Shown piece by piece: positions 56,440 through 64,000 of a stretch of DNA of 64,000 nucleotides (positions are counted from its first letter, which is position 1; every line of letters starts with the position of its first letter). The DNA is from Pseudenterobacter timonensis (GTDB lineage Bacteria > Pseudomonadota > Gammaproteobacteria > Enterobacterales > Enterobacteriaceae), in contig NZ_FCOP01000010.1 in assembly GCF_900021175.1 (NCBI RefSeq), positions 62,001 through 126,000 of the forward strand, in the 5' to 3' direction. The translations under genes were made by a program, and so were the position numbers. The notes under the pieces were generated by a model. It saw nothing but the letters and a program-made list of their open reading frames with translations. It did not search any database and had not been told where the DNA came from.

Positions 56440-58992
56440 TCAGAACAGCTCGTGCGTTTCGCCGTTGTCGATGAGCGTGGTGCCCACCTCATGCACCGCC
56501 CGGGTGGTGGGCTGCGTGCCGTCGATGAAATACTCTTCGCGGCTGTTGCCGCCGTTGGCGAGCTGGCCGGTACTCCTGTCGATATTCACCGTCACGATAC
56601 CCGGCGGCGGCGTCAGCGGCTGCTCCGGTACCCCTTCCAGCACCGATTTCATATAGGCATCCCAGGCAGGCTGTGCGCTCTTGGCGCCCCCTTCATAGCC
56701 GGAAATCTGATCTTTAATCGCGCCGGAGGCGGTGGTGCGCCCCAGATCGCGGCGGTGATCGTCAAAACCTATCCATACGGAGGTCACCACGCCGGGGCCG
56801 TAGCCGGAGAACCAGGCATCTTTAGAGCTGTTAGTCGTACCGGTTTTACCGCCGATATCACGACGCTGCAAATCACGACCCGCGCGCCAGCCGGTGCCCT
56901 GCCAGCCCGGTTCGCCAAAGATGTTGGTGTTCAGCGCGCTTTTGATCAGGAAGGAGAGCGGCGTGCTGATAACGTGCGGCGCATATTCCGGTGCACCGCT
57001 TTGCGCCACCAGCGCCTGGTTCGCCTGTTCAAGCTGCGGCTGTGGTACGGTGGCGTTCTGCTGCTCCCGCGACACCGCTACATCTTCCATATCCTTGTTT
57101 TCCAGCACATTTGATTTCGGCGTATCGCCGTAAATCACCGGAATGTTGCACTCCGGGCAGGCAATTTTCGGTTTCGCCTCGAAAATAACGCCACCCTGGT
57201 CGTTTTCAATTTTGCTGATGAAATAGGGATCGACCAGGAAACCGCCGTTAGCCATCACCGCGTAGCCGCGGGCGACCTGCAACGGCGTAAAGGAGGCGGA
57301 ACCCAGCGCCAGCGATTCGGTATGTACGATATTCTGCGCCGGGAAGCCGAAGCGCTGCAGATATTCCGCCGCGTAATCGACCCCCATGGCGCGCATGGCG
57401 CGAACCATTACCACGTTTTTGGACTGGCCCAGCCCCTGACGCAGGCGAATAGGGCCGGCATACTGCGGCGGCGAGTTCTTTGGCCGCCAGTCAGAGCCTG
57501 CGCCCGCATCCCAGCGGGAGATCGGCACATCGTTCAGGATGCTTGCCAGGGTCAGCCCTTTATCCATCGCCGCCGTGTAGAGGAAAGGCTTGATGTTAGA
57601 TCCCACCTGACGCAGCGCCTGCGTAGCGCGGTTAAATTTGCTCTGATTGAAGTCAAAGCCGCCCACCAGCGCCATCACCGCGCCATTGTGCGGGTTGATG
57701 GAGACCAGCGCGGAGTTAACGTCCGGCACCTGCGCGAGCCACCAGATGTTATCGGCCTGGCGAACCCAGATTTGCTGTCCGGCCTGTACCACGTCGGTCA
57801 CTTTGCGCGGCGTGGCGCCTTGCTGCGTATCCGAACGATACGGACGCGCCCAGCGAACGCCTTCCATACGCAACGAAACCGATGTTCCGTCCGCCAGCAT
57901 CGCCGTCGCCTCTTGCGGAGCCGCCTGCGTCACTACCGCCGGCAGCAGCGGGCCGTAGGCGGGCAGCTTCTTCAGCGTGTCGGTAATTTTTTTGCTATCC
58001 CACGCGCTTTCGCCTACCCGCCACAGCACCTCGCCCGGGCCGCGGTAGCCGTGGCGCATATCGTAATTCAGCACGTTGTTACGCACCGCCTGCTGGGCAG
58101 CCTGCTGCACGTTACGGGTGATGGTGGTGTATACGCGATAGCCATCTTCATAGGCCTGCTCGCCGTAGCGGTTGACCATCTCCTGGCGCACCATCTCCGT
58201 CAGATAAGGGGCGGAGAAAGCGATGTTCGGCGCATGGTAGTTAGCGTCAATTGTCTCTGCCCGCGCCTGATCGTACTGCGTCTGGCTGATATAGCCCTCG
58301 CTCAGCATGCGCGACAGCACAACGTTACGCCGTGAGGTGGCGCGCTCGAGCGAGTAGAGCGGGTTGAAGGTGGAAGGCGCTTTCGGTAGTCCGGCAATAG
58401 TCGCCATTTCGCTCAGGGTCAGCTGATCTACCGGCTTGCCGAAATAGACCTGCGCCGCCGCGCCCACGCCATAGGCGCGGTAGCCGAGATAGATTTTGTT
58501 GAGGTAAAGCTCAAGGATTTCGTCTTTGCTCAACAGCTGCTCAATACGAATGGCAAGGAACACTTCCTTGATCTTACGAATCAGCGTTTTTTCAGGGCTA
58601 AGAAAGAAGTTACGCGCCAGCTGCTGCGTGATGGTGCTCGCCCCCTGGGAGGCGTGACCGGAGAAAAAGGCCACGCTGGCGGCGCGGAAGATCCCTACCG
58701 GATCGACGCCGTGGTGTTCATAAAAACGGCTGTCCTCAGTAGCGATAAAGGCTTTCACCATAACCGGGGGGATCTGGTTCAGCGTCAGCGGGATACGGCG
58801 CTTCTCGCCGTACTGAGCCATCAGCTCGCCGTCGGCGCTGTAAATCTGCATCGGGATCTGGAGACGCACATCACGAAGGGTGGCAACATCAGGCAGCTGC
58901 GGCTCAATAAATTTGTATAAACCAAAAACCGTGCCTGCTCCCAGCAGAATGCAACAGACTGCAAGGATTAATAAATACTTTACGAACTTCAC
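56440..58992 (-). CDS. mrcA: Bifunctional penicillin-binding protein 1a (MrcA)
   Basis: 850 residues (E. coli 850). One N-terminal membrane anchor (YLLILAVCCILLGAGTVFGLY, residues 5-25), the GT51 glycosyltransferase domain (ATEDSRFYEHHGVDPVGIFRA, GASTITQQLARNFFL), a linker/OB-like region, and the transpeptidase domain with Ser in SNIKPFLYTAAMD (SxxK), SKN in GQSKNVVMVRAM and KTGT in GGKTGTTNSSKDAW. It polymerises and crosslinks peptidoglycan at the inner membrane, activated by LpoA. Divergent from hofM. Confidence 0.98.
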   Translation of the reverse strand: MKFVKYLLILAVCCILLGAGTVFGLYKFIEPQLPDVATLRDVRLQIPMQIYSADGELMAQYGEKRRIPLTLNQIPPVMVKAFIATEDSRFYEHHGVDPVGIFRAASVAFFSGHASQGASTITQQLARNFFLSPEKTLIRKIKEVFLAIRIEQLLSKDEILELYLNKIYLGYRAYGVGAAAQVYFGKPVDQLTLSEMATIAGLPKAPSTFNPLYSLERATSRRNVVLSRMLSEGYISQTQYDQARAETIDANYHAPNIAFSAPYLTEMVRQEMVNRYGEQAYEDGYRVYTTITRNVQQAAQQAVRNNVLNYDMRHGYRGPGEVLWRVGESAWDSKKITDTLKKLPAYGPLLPAVVTQAAPQEATAMLADGTSVSLRMEGVRWARPYRSDTQQGATPRKVTDVVQAGQQIWVRQADNIWWLAQVPDVNSALVSINPHNGAVMALVGGFDFNQSKFNRATQALRQVGSNIKPFLYTAAMDKGLTLASILNDVPISRWDAGAGSDWRPKNSPPQYAGPIRLRQGLGQSKNVVMVRAMRAMGVDYAAEYLQRFGFPAQNIVHTESLALGSASFTPLQVARGYAVMANGGFLVDPYFISKIENDQGGVIFEAKPKIACPECNIPVIYGDTPKSNVLENKDMEDVAVSREQQNATVPQPQLEQANQALVAQSGAPEYAPHVISTPLSFLIKSALNTNIFGEPGWQGTGWRAGRDLQRRDIGGKTGTTNSSKDAWFSGYGPGVVTSVWIGFDDHRRDLGRTTASGAIKDQISGYEGGAKSAQPAWDAYMKSVLEGVPEQPLTPPPGIVTVNIDRSTGQLANGGNSREEYFIDGTQPTTRAVHEVGTTLIDNGETHELF

Positions 58993-59111
58993 AGAAGGTT
59001 TCCCATTTAGTTTTACCTGGGCAGTTTCTAAACAATCGCGCGGTAGTATAAAGGCAAGCCTGATTCATTGATATAGCCGTCACCTGATGGCAGATAAGGA
59101 GATCGTGAAGA

Positions 59112-59816
59112 ATGGCGTTTAAAACATGGCGAACAGGCGTTCATATTCAACAGGATAAGATTGTGGCCGTCTCGCTGACGCGTGAGAAAGTGGCCTGGCG
59201 TCTGCGCCGCTGGTGGCAGTTTCCGCTGGAGGCGCAGAACGGGCCTGACGGGGAGCTTATTCAGTCGGAACAGCTGGCTGGCCTCTTATCCGCCTGGAGC
59301 AAGGCGCTGCCTCTCCAGCACCGGGTCGCGCTGGCCTTTCCGGCGGTACGCACCCTGCAAAAAGCGCTGCCTTCTCCGGCGGTGGCGCTGCGCGACAGCG
59401 AAAGCGCCGCGTGGATCGTCTCCGCCATTTCGCGCGAGCTGGAGATGCCCCCGGAGGCGCTCTGCTTCGACTATACCCAGGATACCTTCAGCCGCGCTTT
59501 TCACGTGACAGCGGCGCAAAACCGGGATGTGGCGTCCCTGCTGGCGCTGGCGAAACGGCTTAAGCTGCGGCTGGCCGCTATTACCCCGGACGCCGCGGCG
59601 CTGGCGAATCTGCTCCCTTTTTTACCCTCTTCTTTCTGCTGCGTTGCCTGGCGCGATGAGGCGCAATGGCTGTGGGCCATGCGCCACCAGTGGGGACGCA
59701 AAGCGGCCAGCGAGGCGGCAAGCGTGGCGGATTTCGCCGCTCTGCTGGCGATATCGCCCCAGGAGGTGGCGCTCTTTCACCCTGACGGGTTCGATCCTTT
59801 TACCGTTATCGCCTGA
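59112..59816 (+). CDS. hofM: PilM-like protein HofM, C-terminally shortened by an in-frame stop
   Basis: 234 residues read before a TGA at 59814-59816. The same frame then continues for 25 sense codons (NQPPLPAHRADFTVALALALGESTA) to a TGA at 59892-59894 that overlaps the hofN ATG, the usual coupled junction. E. coli HofM has about 259 residues and ends with a similar QPPLP...ALALG stretch. So a nonsense mutation, or a sequencing error, appears to remove the last 10%. The rest is an actin-like PilM/ComA protein (TGVHIQQDKIVAVSLTREKVAWRLRRWW, AITPDAAALANLLPF) presumed to form the cytoplasmic ring of the Hof DNA-uptake machine. Confidence 0.85.
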   Translation: MAFKTWRTGVHIQQDKIVAVSLTREKVAWRLRRWWQFPLEAQNGPDGELIQSEQLAGLLSAWSKALPLQHRVALAFPAVRTLQKALPSPAVALRDSESAAWIVSAISRELEMPPEALCFDYTQDTFSRAFHVTAAQNRDVASLLALAKRLKLRLAAITPDAAALANLLPFLPSSFCCVAWRDEAQWLWAMRHQWGRKAASEAASVADFAALLAISPQEVALFHPDGFDPFTVIA

Positions 59817-59890
59817 AATCAGCCGCCGTTGCCCGCCCACAGGGCCGATTTTACGGTGGCGCTCGCGCTGGCCCTCGGGGAGAGTACCGC

Positions 59891-60409
59891 ATGAGAAACG
59901 TCAATCTTCTGCCGTGGCGCCAGCGGCAACGGCAGCGCACCATCCGCTTCTGGAGCCTGCTTTTTGCTGGCGTCTTCCTGTTGGCGCTGGCGATTGCGCT
60001 GAGCCTGCGTATGGAGGAGCAGTGGCGCCAGCAAAGCCTGCAAGCGCGGCTGAGCAGCGACCGGATAATGCAGAGCGAGCTGGAGCGGCGTCACGCGCAG
60101 TGGCGGGAGCTTAACGCGCGCTACCAGCAGGGGCAGCAGGCGCTTGCCGGACGGGAGAAGACCGCCGCCTGGCAGAGAACGCTGCTGGCGCTGGCGCAGG
60201 CGATACCGCCGCAGGCCTGGCTAACCGAACTGCGCTTTCATCACCCCCGCCTCATTGTGAACGGCTATGCCACCACGCTTTCGGCGCTGACCGCGTTTTC
60301 GCAGGCGCTCGGGCGGCTGTCGGGCTTCACTCCGGGCCCTGCGGGAGAGCTGCGGCAGGATGACCAGGGCCGGTGGCGCTTTAGCTTTACCCTTCAGCAG
60401 AAGGAGTAG
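59891..60409 (+). CDS. hofN: PilN-like protein HofN
   Basis: 172 residues (E. coli 179). A cytoplasmic PilN-type start MRNVNLLPWRQRQRQRTIRFW (the NLLPWR motif binds PilM), one membrane helix (about 20-40, LLFAGVFLLALAIALSL), a coiled coil (RMEEQWRQQSLQARLSSDRIMQSELERRHAQWRELNARYQQGQQAL) and a periplasmic ferredoxin-like domain. Part of the inner-membrane platform of the Hof system. ATG 59891 overlaps the natural hofM end. Confidence 0.9.
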   Translation: MRNVNLLPWRQRQRQRTIRFWSLLFAGVFLLALAIALSLRMEEQWRQQSLQARLSSDRIMQSELERRHAQWRELNARYQQGQQALAGREKTAAWQRTLLALAQAIPPQAWLTELRFHHPRLIVNGYATTLSALTAFSQALGRLSGFTPGPAGELRQDDQGRWRFSFTLQQKE

Positions 60410-60415
60410 CAGGGG

Positions 60416-60859
60416 ATGCGGGGATATGCGTGGTGCGAGCTGCACGGGCCTGTGCGGCTGCTCGTCTGGGCGATCGCGTCGGCGCTAATCGGGCTGCTGC
60501 TTTTTCTGACGCTGGTACGCCCGGTATGGCTTGAGGTAAGGCGGATGCGGGAGGAGATCGTGCGCCTGGAAGCACGCATCGGGCCGCTCAGGACAACGTT
60601 GTGTCAGCGCAAAGCGGTACCGGTTATCGCGCCGCCGGAGCCGTTTTCACCGCTCGCTTTTAACGCCTGCGGCGCGCAGCTGGTGCGCTGGACGCCAGGC
60701 GCAGGCGGCGGCGAGCTGGTGCTGACGGCGGAGTGGAGAGTGATACCCGCACTCTTTCCCGCCCTGGCGCAGCATGGCGTGCGGGTCAGCGCATTTTCGG
60801 TTACGCCGGATCACCCCACCCGCAGAGTATTACAGATGGAGATCGGGGATGCGAAGTGA
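60416..60859 (+). CDS. hofO: PilO-like protein HofO
   Basis: 147 residues (E. coli 146). One N-terminal membrane helix (about 13-36, LLVWAIASALIGLLLFLTLVRPVWL), a short coiled coil (EVRRMREEIVRLEARIGPLR) and a periplasmic domain. Expected to pair with HofN. Its end overlaps the hofP start by 11 nt. Confidence 0.88.
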   Translation: MRGYAWCELHGPVRLLVWAIASALIGLLLFLTLVRPVWLEVRRMREEIVRLEARIGPLRTTLCQRKAVPVIAPPEPFSPLAFNACGAQLVRWTPGAGGGELVLTAEWRVIPALFPALAQHGVRVSAFSVTPDHPTRRVLQMEIGDAK

Positions 60860-61241
60860 ACGACGCTGCCTGCTGGTCTGCCTGCTTCTGCTGCTAACCG
60901 GCATGCGCGATCCCTTCCGGCCGCCGGACGATCGCTGCGGTAGCGCAGAATTAACGCGCTGGCGCTATCGCGGGTTCGTGGCGGAGGTGGGGTTAATGTA
61001 CGACGGGAAGCAGAGCTGGTATCGCGTCCGGCAGGGGGAAGCGCTCGCCGGATGGCGGGTGGTCAGCCTGGATAAAAATGCGCTGGTGGTTGAGATCGGG
61101 AAAGGATGTGAGCCCGCGCAGTGGCGCTGGCAGCGAGAGGGAGAAGGAAATGAAAAGAGCAGGGATAACCGTTCTGCTGCTGATCGCCTGCGCGATGAGC
61201 CGGGCAGCCGTACCAAAACCGGTCACGCTGGCGGTGGATGA
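60849..61241 (+). CDS. hofP: PilP-like protein HofP
   Basis: 130 residues from ATG 60849 (E. coli 134); 25 further codons upstream overlap hofO and are not homologous. A short signal/anchor (CLLVCLLLLLTG) precedes the typical MRDPFRPPDDRC block, then a small beta domain (WRYRGFVAEVGLMYDGKQSWYRVRQGEALAGWRVVSLDKNALVVEI). It should link the inner-membrane complex to the HofQ secretin. It overlaps the hofQ start by 92 nt. Confidence 0.87.
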   Translation: MRSERRCLLVCLLLLLTGMRDPFRPPDDRCGSAELTRWRYRGFVAEVGLMYDGKQSWYRVRQGEALAGWRVVSLDKNALVVEIGKGCEPAQWRWQREGEGNEKSRDNRSAADRLRDEPGSRTKTGHAGGG

Positions 61242-62391
61242 GGTGCCTGTCGCGCAGGTGTTGCAATCGCTGGCGGGGCTGGAAAAGCGCAATCTTATTG
61301 TCGCCCCTGAGGTGAGCGGCACGCTCTCTTTACAGCTGACGCAGGTGCCCTGGCGGGAGGCGATGCAGATTGTGGCGAACAGTGCCGGGCTGGTTCTGCG
61401 CGAAGAGAAGGGGATATTTTACGTGCAGACCGCCGCCTGGCAGCGGGAACAGCAGGCGCGCAGGGAAGAGGAGCAGGCGAGACGGGCGCAGAACATACCG
61501 CTGGCGTCGCGCAGCTTCTCTCTGGCCTGGGCTGACGCGAGCGATTTGCAAAAACCTGCAGAGAAATGGCTGACTCCTCGCGGCAGCCTGTCGGTGGATA
61601 AACGTACCAACCGGCTGCTGGTACGCGATACCCCCGCCGCGCTGACAACGATCCAGCGCTGGGTTGAGGAGATGGATCTGCCCGTGGCGCAGGTGGAGCT
61701 GGCGGCGCATATTGTCACCATCACTGAAAAGAGCCTGCGCGAACTGGGAGTGAAGTGGAATCTGGCGGAGGCGCAGGGAACGGGGGCGCCGGGGCAGGTG
61801 ACCACGCTTGGCAGCGATCTGTCGGTTGCTAATGGTACCACGCGTGTCGGCTTTAATATCGGGCGCATCGACGGCAGGCTGCTGGATCTGGAGCTCTCTG
61901 CGCTGGAGCAAAAGCAGCAGGTGGATATTATCGCCAGCCCGCGGCTTCTCGCCTCCCATATGCAGCCAGCCAGTATTAAGCAGGGTAGCGAAATCCCCTA
62001 CCAGGTCTCCAGCGGAGAAAGCGGGGCGACCTCGGTGGAATTTAAAGAGGCGGTGCTGGGGATGGAGGTGACGCCGGTCGTTCTGGCAAATGGGCGGGTG
62101 CGGCTCAAGCTGCATATCAGCGAAAATATGCCCGGACAGGTGCTTAAACAGGCGGATGGCGAAACGCTGGCGATCGATAAACAGGAAATAGAGACGCAGG
62201 TGGAGGTAAAAAGCGGCGAGACGCTGGCGCTCGGCGGCATTTTTTCCCAGAAAAATAAAAGCGGCAGCGACAGCGTGCCGGGACTGGCAAATATTCCCTG
62301 GCTTGGGCAGCTTTTTCGTCACGACGCTAAAGATAAAGAACGCCGGGAGCTGGTGGTCTTTATTACCCCCCGTCTGGTGGGGCTTCCTTAA
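61150..62391 (+). CDS. hofQ: Secretin HofQ (DNA-uptake porin homologue)
   Basis: 413 residues from ATG 61150 (E. coli 412; 24 further codons upstream are open). Signal peptide about 1-20 (MKRAGITVLLLIACAMSRA), N-domains (VTLAVDEVPVAQVLQSLAGLEKRNLIVAPEVSGTLSL), a secretin_N repeat, and the C-terminal secretin core ASPRLLASHMQPASIKQGSEIPYQVSSGESGATSVEFKEAVLGMEVTPVV...VPGLANIPWLGQLFRHDAKDKERRELVVFITPRLV. It forms the outer-membrane pore; in E. coli it is needed to use DNA as a nutrient. Confidence 0.95.
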   Translation: MKRAGITVLLLIACAMSRAAVPKPVTLAVDEVPVAQVLQSLAGLEKRNLIVAPEVSGTLSLQLTQVPWREAMQIVANSAGLVLREEKGIFYVQTAAWQREQQARREEEQARRAQNIPLASRSFSLAWADASDLQKPAEKWLTPRGSLSVDKRTNRLLVRDTPAALTTIQRWVEEMDLPVAQVELAAHIVTITEKSLRELGVKWNLAEAQGTGAPGQVTTLGSDLSVANGTTRVGFNIGRIDGRLLDLELSALEQKQQVDIIASPRLLASHMQPASIKQGSEIPYQVSSGESGATSVEFKEAVLGMEVTPVVLANGRVRLKLHISENMPGQVLKQADGETLAIDKQEIETQVEVKSGETLALGGIFSQKNKSGSDSVPGLANIPWLGQLFRHDAKDKERRELVVFITPRLVGLP

Positions 62392-62687
62392 CGGGTAACG
62401 ATCCCGCAAGGATTTTGCGTTCAGTTTGTTGCAGATGTTTGACGTGGGGCATGAATTAGCATACAAGGAGTACCGATTTGAGCGTCAGCTTTCCCGGTCT
62501 CTCCACTTGTTGATTTAAGCGTCTGATGCGGTGATTTAATCAGTTGCCAAACAAGCCGGACTACTGAGATAATTTTTAGTCTGACTCTCGCACTATCGCA
62601 TATGAGGTTTCAGTTCATGTCCTGCTACGCCGGAAATCTGCGCGTCGGGGCTTATCATCAACGAATAGTCTTAGTAGTACCGAAAAA
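62392..62687. other. aroK leader region
   Basis: 296 nt between hofQ and aroK, presumably containing the aroKB promoter. No attenuator or small gene could be supported. Confidence 0.4.
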
Positions 62688-63209
62688 ATGGCAGAGAAAC
62701 GCAATATCTTTCTGGTTGGGCCTATGGGTGCCGGCAAAAGCACTATTGGGCGTCAGTTAGCTCAACAACTCAATATGGAATTTTACGATTCTGATCAAGA
62801 GATTGAGAAACGAACCGGAGCTGATGTGGGCTGGGTCTTCGATGTAGAAGGCGAAGAAGGTTTCCGTGACCGAGAAGAAAAAGTGATCAACGAACTCACG
62901 GAAAAGCAGGGCATCGTACTGGCGACTGGCGGTGGTTCTGTTAAATCTCGCGAAACCCGTAACCGTCTCTCCGCCCGTGGTGTCGTGGTCTATCTTGAAA
63001 CGACCATCGAAAAGCAGCTTGCACGCACGCAGCGTGATAAAAAACGCCCGCTGCTTCAGGTTGAAACACCACCACGTGAAGTTCTGGAAGCACTGGCCGG
63101 TGAACGCAATCCGCTCTACGAAGAGATCGCTGATGTGACGATTCGTACGGACGATCAAAGCGCTAAAGTGGTTGCAAACCAGATTATTCATATGCTGGAA
63201 AGCAACTGA
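62688..63209 (+). CDS. aroK: Shikimate kinase I AroK
   Basis: 173 residues (E. coli 173), with Walker [16 protein letters not shown], the shikimate-binding [33 protein letters not shown] and GGGSV, and the LID ([11 protein letters not shown]). It phosphorylates shikimate in aromatic amino-acid synthesis. ATG 62688 follows AGTACCGAAAAA, a weak ribosome site. Codon use is less GC-rich than its neighbours, as for this conserved gene in other enterics. aroB follows after 76 nt. Confidence 0.97.
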   Translation: MAEKRNIFLVGPMGAGKSTIGRQLAQQLNMEFYDSDQEIEKRTGADVGWVFDVEGEEGFRDREEKVINELTEKQGIVLATGGGSVKSRETRNRLSARGVVVYLETTIEKQLARTQRDKKRPLLQVETPPREVLEALAGERNPLYEEIADVTIRTDDQSAKVVANQIIHMLESN

Positions 63210-63285
63210 CGCTGGCTTTAAATACACTCGCCCGCGGGTAAGAGCCTGATGGGCCAGGCGAAGCAATTAAGGTGGATGTCGCGCT

Positions 63286-64000
63286 ATGGAGAGGATCACA
63301 GTTACCCTTGGGGAACGGAGTTACCCCATCACCATTGCGGCTGGTTTGTTTAACGATCCAGCTTCCTTCTTACCCCTCAAAGCGGGCGACCAGGCAATGC
63401 TGGTCACCAATGAAACGCTGGCTCCGCTCTATCTCGACAAGGTGCGTCAGCAGCTTGAGCAGGCGGGGGTAAAAGTGGATAGCGTGATCCTGCCCGACGG
63501 TGAGCAATACAAAAGCCTGACGGTACTTGATACGGTGTTTACCGCATTGCTGCAAAAACCGCACGGTCGCGATACGACGTTACTTGCCCTGGGCGGCGGC
63601 GTAGTGGGCGATCTGACCGGTTTTGCGGCGGCAAGCTACCAGCGCGGCGTACGTTTTATTCAGCTCCCGACGACGCTGCTCTCGCAGGTCGACTCCTCCG
63701 TTGGCGGCAAAACCGCCGTCAATCATCCGCTTGGCAAAAATATGATCGGCGCGTTCTACCAGCCAGCTTCGGTGGTGGTTGACCTCGACTGTCTGAAAAC
63801 CTTGCCCCGGCGCGAGCTCGCCTCTGGCCTGGCGGAAGTGATCAAGTACGGCGTAATTCTCGACGGCGAGTTTTTCAGCTGGCTGGAAGAGAATATAGAT
63901 GCCCTGCTGCGGCTGGACGGCAAAGCGCTGGCCTGGTGTATTCGTCGCTGCTGTGAACTGAAGGCGGAAGTCGTTGCTGCCGACGAGCGGGAAACGGGCT
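63286..64000 (+). CDS. aroB: 3-dehydroquinate synthase AroB (cut by window end)
   Basis: 238 codons are present and still open at 64000 (E. coli AroB has 362 residues). ATG 63286 begins [29 protein letters not shown] lies 13 nt upstream. NAD-binding [58 protein letters not shown] and the metal-site start LAEVIKYG are visible. It converts DAHP to 3-dehydroquinate, two steps before AroK, and forms the aroKB operon. Confidence 0.97.
   Translation, partial: MERITVTLGERSYPITIAAGLFNDPASFLPLKAGDQAMLVTNETLAPLYLDKVRQQLEQAGVKVDSVILPDGEQYKSLTVLDTVFTALLQKPHGRDTTLLALGGGVVGDLTGFAAASYQRGVRFIQLPTTLLSQVDSSVGGKTAVNHPLGKNMIGAFYQPASVVVDLDCLKTLPRRELASGLAEVIKYGVILDGEFFSWLEENIDALLRLDGKALAWCIRRCCELKAEVVAADERETG

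Noticed and set aside
57322-58335. 337-codon open frame antisense to mrcA
   Set aside because: Shadow frame rich in His/Arg/Gln; mrcA motifs on the other strand are complete.

Overview
The window is chromosomal DNA of an enteric bacterium (Enterobacteriaceae, close to Enterobacter, Lelliottia, Klebsiella/Raoultella or Citrobacter). Most genes can be recognised as orthologues of named Escherichia coli genes, usually at the same protein length, but genus and species cannot be fixed from the sequence alone. Identifications are from remembered family sequences and motifs; no search was run.

Layout. Positions 1-1960 hold the start of a ferric-citrate locus read leftward (fecA 5' end, fecR, fecI with a Fur box). 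Positions 2013-13615 follow the E. coli ssb-side order yjcB, pdeC, soxS/soxR, ghxP, yjcE, with extra genes: a GGDEF diguanylate cyclase beside pdeC, a glutathione S-transferase after soxR, and a LysR + cidA/lrgA + lrgB module. Positions 13649-22737 carry the acetate genes acs-yjcH-actP, gltP, yjcO and the selenoprotein gene fdhF; the nrf cluster that E. coli has between acs and gltP is absent.

Positions 22994-33771 are an accessory sugar locus where E. coli has mdt/als/rpiB genes: an OmpR-type response regulator, then (leftward) an ABC transporter of the ribose type, a D-lyxose isomerase, a class II aldolase and a PfkB kinase, and divergently a hybrid sensor kinase. An intact IS481-family element sits between the transport and enzyme genes, inside a palindromic repeat, with a 5-bp target duplication. 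Positions 34173-35583, between yjdP and phnP, hold an AT-richer islet with an orphan type VI secretion Hcp, a 60-residue membrane protein and an unrecognised 272-residue protein: the best candidate here for an undescribed system (effector/immunity/carrier).

Positions 35713-46793 are a complete phnCDEFGHIJKLMNOP carbon-phosphorus lyase operon, preceded by yjdM (phnA). crfC-yjcZ follow. At about 51.1-51.3 kb the order jumps to hslO-hslR-yrfG-igaA, nudE, mrcA, hofMNOPQ, aroK and aroB, which in E. coli lie on the other side of oriC. The gene orientations fit one inversion spanning oriC, and the joint is filled with copies of the same palindromic repeat that recurs through the window. hofM carries an in-frame stop 25 codons before its likely natural end.

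Functional themes are iron citrate uptake, redox stress response (SoxRS, Hsp33, Hsp15), acetate/formate metabolism, phosphonate scavenging, sugar uptake with its own two-component control, cell-wall synthesis (PBP1a) and DNA-uptake/pilus-like Hof proteins.
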